From Alkalinema sp. CACIAM 70d (GTDB lineage Bacteria > Cyanobacteriota > Cyanobacteriia > Leptolyngbyales > Leptolyngbyaceae): a stretch of DNA of 64,000 nucleotides. Shown piece after piece: positions 60,865 through 64,000 of the stretch. The notes under the pieces are model-generated. The model had not been told where the DNA came from. It searched no databases and saw only the letters and a program-made list of their open reading frames with translations. The position numbers and the translations under genes were made by a program. The first letter of the stretch is position 1. Each line of letters begins with the position of its first letter. Location: contig MUGG01000146.1 of the NCBI GenBank assembly GCA_002148405.1, positions 27,958-91,957 of the forward strand. Reading direction: 5' to 3'.

Positions 60865-61269
60865 TCAATCATGTCCGGTCTGCTCAAATGTGCGTTTGGG
60901 TACGGGTTCGATCGAAGGGTGTTGTTGTTCAAATAATTGAATTGCACGAAACCAGTAATATGCTTCAGATTTCCCAGGGCGGCCAAATCGAGCCTTAGCA
61001 ACCCATTGCTCTGCGGCTTCTCGATCGCCGTTGAATAAACTAATCAACTTTTGTTGTAATTCAGGCGAGGCTGGAGGCCGATCGCTCAAAGCTTGAAATC
61101 GGCTTTTTCCCAATAGCACACGCAGATTGGATGGATGGCGTGAACGGCGATGTTGGTAACGCGCCTGGGGGTTGGCCGTACTTGCCGACAATTGAACCAA
61201 GCTAATCCCTACCACAATCCCAATCAGAATTCCGATCAGCAGAACGTTCAGCATAGTCATAAGAAGCAT
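60865..61269 (-). CDS. Small membrane-anchored protein of unknown function
   Basis: A 134-residue protein: N-terminal helix (MLNVLLIGILIGIVVGISLV), a basic linker (RYQHRRSRHPSNL), then a short helical domain with ELQQKLISLFNGDREAAEQW and a KSEAYYWFRAIQLFEQ block. This resembles small cyanobacterial proteins of unknown role. It is convergent with the TAXI gene, 15 bases apart. Start could be at any of three early Met codons. Confidence 0.65.
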   Translation of the reverse strand: MLLMTMLNVLLIGILIGIVVGISLVQLSASTANPQARYQHRRSRHPSNLRVLLGKSRFQALSDRPPASPELQQKLISLFNGDREAAEQWVAKARFGRPGKSEAYYWFRAIQLFEQQHPSIEPVPKRTFEQTGHD

Positions 61270-61803
61270 ACTGATTTAGCTTTCCCATTTCTTTTGGAAA
61301 AAGCTCTACACGGCAGCTCCATGCACCGATGACTTCAACTGAACAGGCAAAACAGGAATGTACTTAGCTTTCTCAGGAGCCGATCGAACAGCCTCAAAGT
61401 CCTCCATTACCGAGAAAGACAAATTGAGCAGTTTTGTAAAGCAGGCTTGACAGGACAGTACTTTATCCGTAATCTACTCTGTCATAGCGATTGCCATGGA
61501 CATCCTTCTTTGACGGGTCGGTATGAAGCATGGGGTCGCTGGGTTCCCAACAATTTAGAGCACTACCCTTCGTTGTTGACGCAACTCCGGGTAGCTATTC
61601 CCCCTCGCTGCTACTACAGCAAGGAGGCTTGATGAGGATTTTAACATCTGACCGAGCCACTCTTGTTTGTGATGTCAAACGGGGTGGCTCTAAATTTTGG
61701 GGCTTCTTAAGACCCTCATCCCCGGCCCTTCTCCCACACGCGGGCGAAGGGAGCAAGATTGCAGCAGGGATGGGGTGCACTACACCAAGGAGAAGCTCAC
61801 ATT
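61270..61803. other. Intergenic region with repeats
   Basis: About 530 bases. The left part shows a plus-strand open frame at 61447-61632 from a TTG, containing GRYEAWGRWVPNNLEHYP, but it lacks a ribosome site and I do not call it. The right part is the repeat element at 61654-61759. Confidence 0.4.
61654..61759. repeat. REP-like repeat with two hairpins
   Basis: First hairpin: GAGCCAC...TTGTTTG (61654-61669) against CAAACGGGGTGGCTC (61676-61690). Then comes ACCCTCATCCCCGGCCCTTC with CTCCCACACGCGGGCGAAGG, a CCCTTCTCCCxxGCGGGxGAAGGGAG palindrome of the sort found dispersed in many bacterial genomes. No coding potential. It marks the start of the repeat-rich right end. Confidence 0.6.
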
Positions 61804-62022
61804 ATGGCGAAAGGTTCTAGCGATCGGAGCGATCGCGCGGTTCAACACGAAAAACAACGGTTACAGATCCACTTAATCGGTCATCATGACTTCATACAGG
61901 ACACGATTAATCAATTCCACGCCCATCGGATTGCAGACAGGATTCATTGGAGTAAACCCATGCCGATCGTGCATTCCGACGAGCAATACATCAGCATCTT
62001 GAGTCGCGAACGGTTGCGTTAA
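61804..62022 (+). CDS. 72-residue basic small protein
   Basis: From ATG 61804, 8 bases after AAGGAGAAG, the frame gives MAKGSSDRSDRAVQHEKQRL, then a folded-looking part with FIQDTINQFHAHRIADRIHW, MPIVHSDEQYISILSRERLR. A strong ribosome site and balanced composition support a real gene. I recognise no family. It lies just right of the REP-like element and left of the toxin-antitoxin area. Confidence 0.6.
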   Translation: MAKGSSDRSDRAVQHEKQRLQIHLIGHHDFIQDTINQFHAHRIADRIHWSKPMPIVHSDEQYISILSRERLR

Positions 62023-62111
62023 CCCTTAGCGCTAACAGTTGCAGTTTAGGGATCCCGCAGGTTGTATGGGTGGTTTGCAGTCTGTGGGTACCTAGAATTA
62101 TGGAAGCTGTA

Positions 62112-62312
62112 TCGTTTAGGTGGGTTGTTGGAGAAACAGGGGCCGATCGTGGGTTCTCCGCGTTTTTCTTTTTCTGCCAGTTCTAGGTTGAGTGCTAGGA
62201 GCTTTTCTAGGAGGTCATCGGTGAGTTTGAAGCTGTAGGTTTTGAGGGTGTGGTCGTCGATCGCTTTGTGGGGTTTGGCGAGTTGGCTGGTGGGTTCGTG
62301 GAAGTATTTGTT
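62112..62312 (-). pseudogene. Duplicated C-terminal remnant of the DNA methyltransferase
   Basis: The frame reads NKYFHEPTSQLAK, IDDHTLKTYSFKLTDDLLEK and LLALNLELAEKEKRGEPTIG, then NPPKR. This copies the end of the methyltransferase at 62993 (YNEYFHEPASQLAK, LDDHTLKAYGFKPTDDLLEK, LLALNLELAQKEKQGQPVIG). At DNA level 62179-62308 aligns to 63063-63192 without gaps, and the first 38 bases are identical. The rest of the gene is absent; the fragment begins 10 bases after the vapC stop. It is a remnant, not a working gene. Confidence 0.85.
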
Positions 62313-62322
62313 GTTGTCACGT

Positions 62323-62741
62323 TCAAGCCAGCCAATCTTCACGTTGCAGTGTTGTAATTTGCCCAAAATCACGACGATTGCGTGTCAGTAGCGTTGCTTG
62401 TTGGCTGATGGCGATCGCGGCAATTTTGAGATCCATTTTGCCCAGTCGAGGATAGGTTTTGCGAAGTTCTTGGTAGGTTGCGATCGCAGGAAAGTTAAAG
62501 GGCGCAATGATGACTTTCTGATAGTTCAAGGCGTGCTGATGTAAAAGTTGATAGCCTCGCACTTGGGCATCGAATTTTGTGGCACGGGCAATTAGGTCAA
62601 GCCAACCGCGCATTTGTTCTTCGTAGGTGATGACGGTAGTGGCGAGGGGCTATTGGTTGTGATGAGTCGTTGGACAATCGTTTTTCCATCGGCGTTACCC
62701 CGTTGAATGAGGCTCATGTAGTCGGTGTCGAACAAATACAT
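62323..62741 (-). pseudogene. vapC: VapC-type PIN toxin with frameshift
   Basis: From ATG 62741 the frame gives MYLFDTDYMSLIQRGNADGK, then TIVQRLITTNS. The matching continuation, LATTVITYEEQMRGWLDLIA and onward to KMDLKIAAIAISQQATLLTR, NRRDFGQ, lies in another frame. The switch falls at a run of four C (plus-strand GGGG at 62646-62649); one more C would restore a single PIN domain of about 140 residues. PIN acidic residues D5 and D7 region, E in TYEEQ and D in KMDLK are kept. PIN toxins cleave RNA. Either the gene is inactive, or the sequence has a one-base error. Confidence 0.8.
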
Positions 62742-62746
62742 GATCT

Positions 62747-62965
62747 TTATTCAAGTTCCGGGGCTTGATTTTGAGCAGCGCGCCAAGTTTGACCCAATGC
62801 TTCCATTTCATCGAATTCGGGACAGTCAGCAAATGAGCCAAATACACTAGCCCAAGCGGGTTGTAGCGGTTGGATGAGTTGTTTGATTTGGATGAGTTCG
62901 GCTTCCAGTGTGGCGATCCGATTTTCTAGTGGACGGGTGATTTCTTCGATTTGCTGAGTGGTCAT
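62747..62965 (-). CDS. Putative antitoxin paired with VapC
   Basis: A 72-residue protein from ATG 62965 (a GTG three codons upstream is also open). It has a coiled-coil N-terminal half (TTQQIEEITRPLENRIATLE, AELIQIKQLIQPL) and an acidic C-terminal half (FADCPEFDEMEALGQTWRAA), fitting a toxin-neutralising tail. It ends 5 bases before the vapC start, so the two are one operon, and starts 27 bases after the methyltransferase stop. There is no classic AbrB or RHH motif, so DNA binding is uncertain. Confidence 0.7.
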   Translation of the reverse strand: MTTQQIEEITRPLENRIATLEAELIQIKQLIQPLQPAWASVFGSFADCPEFDEMEALGQTWRAAQNQAPELE

Positions 62966-62992
62966 GGGTGTCACTTTGGCGGGTTGTTGACA

Positions 62993-64000
62993 TTATAGCT
63001 TTGGGGGATTGTCGGGTGCCCAGGGGCCGATGACTGGCTGGCCTTGTTTCTCCTTCTGTGCGAGTTCTAGGTTGAGTGCTAGGAGCTTTTCTAGGAGGTC
63101 GTCGGTGGGTTTGAAGCCGTAGGCTTTGAGGGTGTGGTCGTCTAGGGTTTTGTGGAGTTTGGCGAGTTGGGAGGCGGGTTCGTGGAAGTATTCGTTGTAG
63201 AGTTTGGTGATGCCCCAGCCTTTTTTCTCCATTTGTTGGCTGCGGTATTCGTGGAGTTCGAGGGCGGTTTTGCGGATTGCGTCGATTTGTTTTTGGGTGG
63301 GGGTTTGGGGGAAGGGGAAGGTTTCAAAGCAGGTGTTGTGGGTGTAGGCGATGTCAGCTTTGAGGGTTGATTTTTGGGCGTGCATCCAGGTGCGGTGGAC
63401 GTTGGATGTCAGGATTCCGAAAACGTAAAAGTCATCGGATACGACTGCTTTAGTTTTATTCCCTGGTAGCCAATCAGGAGGAGATGGAACAAAAATGGCC
63501 CATTTTGAAACTTCTGGAACAGCAAAATATTGTGTAAGAGGGGCGATCGCTTTTCTCATTGCTGGGCGTTTCTCACCATATTTCCACCAATTCATTTTTG
63601 TAACTTGCCGCCGATTATTATCACGTTCGGGTTTTACGTAAGTTTTAACGTGGGCAAATGGCAATTTGTATTCACTCGCATCTTCGATTAGCATGTCATT
63701 AAAATCAATAATCCAGCGATCAGGCTTACCATTGACTTCTTGGGCCAAATTCGCACCCATTGAGAATAGTTTAAGAACATCTTGATTTTTGGAATCAGCA
63801 TTGATCCAATCATTAACTTGTTGTTCAGTGACAATAAAACCTTTTCCGACTGGAATCACGCCTTGAAAGCACCGATTGAGATTCGCTGAGAGCCGAACCG
63901 CTTGAGAGACATCAGTTTCAGACTTGAGTGATGAATTGATTTGGGTGACGAGTTGGTTGTCGAGGTAGTAGAGCATTTGTGGTTGTGATGCTGAGATTGT
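62993..64000 (-). CDS. MmeI-like DNA methyltransferase / Type II restriction enzyme, C-terminal part only
   Basis: The frame is open to the window edge, so the start and the catalytic NPPY part lie outside. The visible 335 residues match the target-recognition and C-terminal part of MmeI/Type IIL-like enzymes: CFQGVIPVGKGFIVTEQQ, DRWIIDFNDM, VKPERDNNRRQVTKMNWW, YGEKRPAMRKAI, FGILTSNVHRTWMHAQ and the TCFETFPFPQTP block. A helical tail with YNEYFHEPASQLAK and DDLLEKLLALNLELAQKEKQ ends the protein. It would methylate, and may also cut, DNA. A toxin-antitoxin pair follows directly. Confidence 0.85.
   Translation of the reverse strand, partial: TISASQPQMLYYLDNQLVTQINSSLKSETDVSQAVRLSANLNRCFQGVIPVGKGFIVTEQQVNDWINADSKNQDVLKLFSMGANLAQEVNGKPDRWIIDFNDMLIEDASEYKLPFAHVKTYVKPERDNNRRQVTKMNWWKYGEKRPAMRKAIAPLTQYFAVPEVSKWAIFVPSPPDWLPGNKTKAVVSDDFYVFGILTSNVHRTWMHAQKSTLKADIAYTHNTCFETFPFPQTPTQKQIDAIRKTALELHEYRSQQMEKKGWGITKLYNEYFHEPASQLAKLHKTLDDHTLKAYGFKPTDDLLEKLLALNLELAQKEKQGQPVIGPWAPDNPPKL
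63063..63192. repeat. Direct repeat, copy B (copy A at 62179-62308)
   Basis: The 3' end of the methyltransferase gene is repeated 884 bases to the left, ungapped over about 130 bases; 63063-63100 equals 62179-62216 exactly, and GGGTTCGTGGAAGTATT is shared near the other end. The toxin-antitoxin pair lies between the two copies. Confidence 0.85.

Noticed and set aside
1..64000. CRISPR array or prophage
   Set aside because: No regularly spaced identical repeats, cas genes, integrase or phage structural genes are visible.

Overview
The window comes from a cyanobacterium. It carries a subunit of the photosynthetic NDH-1 complex (ndhD), the photosystem II subunit Psb30, several families largely confined to cyanobacteria (cyanoexosortases with an HpsJ-like partner, DUF2808, TIGR03792, split UPF0016 cation transporters, LabA-like NYN protein), and very many GCGATCGC/CGATCG palindromes (HIP1-type sites). 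Genus cannot be fixed from the sequence. Most genes are monocistronic or in pairs, in both orientations, as is usual in cyanobacterial chromosomes.

Layout. 1-10 kb: truncated ndhD, a PilT-like ATPase with a duplicated N-terminal domain, a family 2 glycosyltransferase, a Pro/Ala-rich unknown, cobU (cobamide nucleotide loop assembly), RNase Z and a SpoIID/LytB-like exported protein. 10-23.6 kb: a Tat-exported PhoX-type phosphatase, a membrane-anchored NACHT-type NTPase, a 1436-residue fusion of a DNA-binding response regulator with a six-PAS hybrid histidine kinase, a small PAS protein, a 53-residue Cys protein and a P2-type cation ATPase. 23.7-26.0 kb: a small accessory patch with a J-domain protein translationally close to a protein with an HNH-like metal centre (unknown function), and a hicBA module whose toxin gene carries an in-frame stop. 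26-41 kb: mostly housekeeping and stress genes (PEBP, RidA-like exported protein, psb30, split UPF0016 pair, tautomerase, PEP-CTERM protein, 3'(2'),5'-bisphosphate nucleotidase-type enzyme, K+ channel, msrA, HpnB-like glycosyltransferase, NYN protein, FKBP). 41.6-45 kb: an iron-uptake operon (two-domain multicopper oxidase, HHH-imelysin lipoprotein, FTR1 permease). 46.8-50.7 kb: a dedicated protein-sorting locus, with one PVPA-type C-terminal-signal substrate, two paralogous exosortases and an HpsJ-like protein, plus an inverted-repeat element. 50.7-54.4 kb: a MacA/MacB-type ABC exporter in three genes. 55-61 kb: an acidic/RGG-rich protein, an alpha/beta hydrolase, a homocysteine-biosynthesis (DUF39) protein, tRNA-Asp and a membrane-anchored TAXI-family protein. 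61.6-64 kb: repeat-rich accessory DNA with an MmeI-like DNA methyltransferase cut by the window edge, a toxin-antitoxin pair with a frameshifted VapC, and a duplicated remnant of the methyltransferase 3' end.

Best candidates for something new: the J-domain/HNH-like gene pair at 23.8-25.4 kb, the double-exosortase locus, and the toxin-antitoxin cassette flanked by direct repeats of the methyltransferase end. All functions are read from sequence patterns and memory of families; no search was run.
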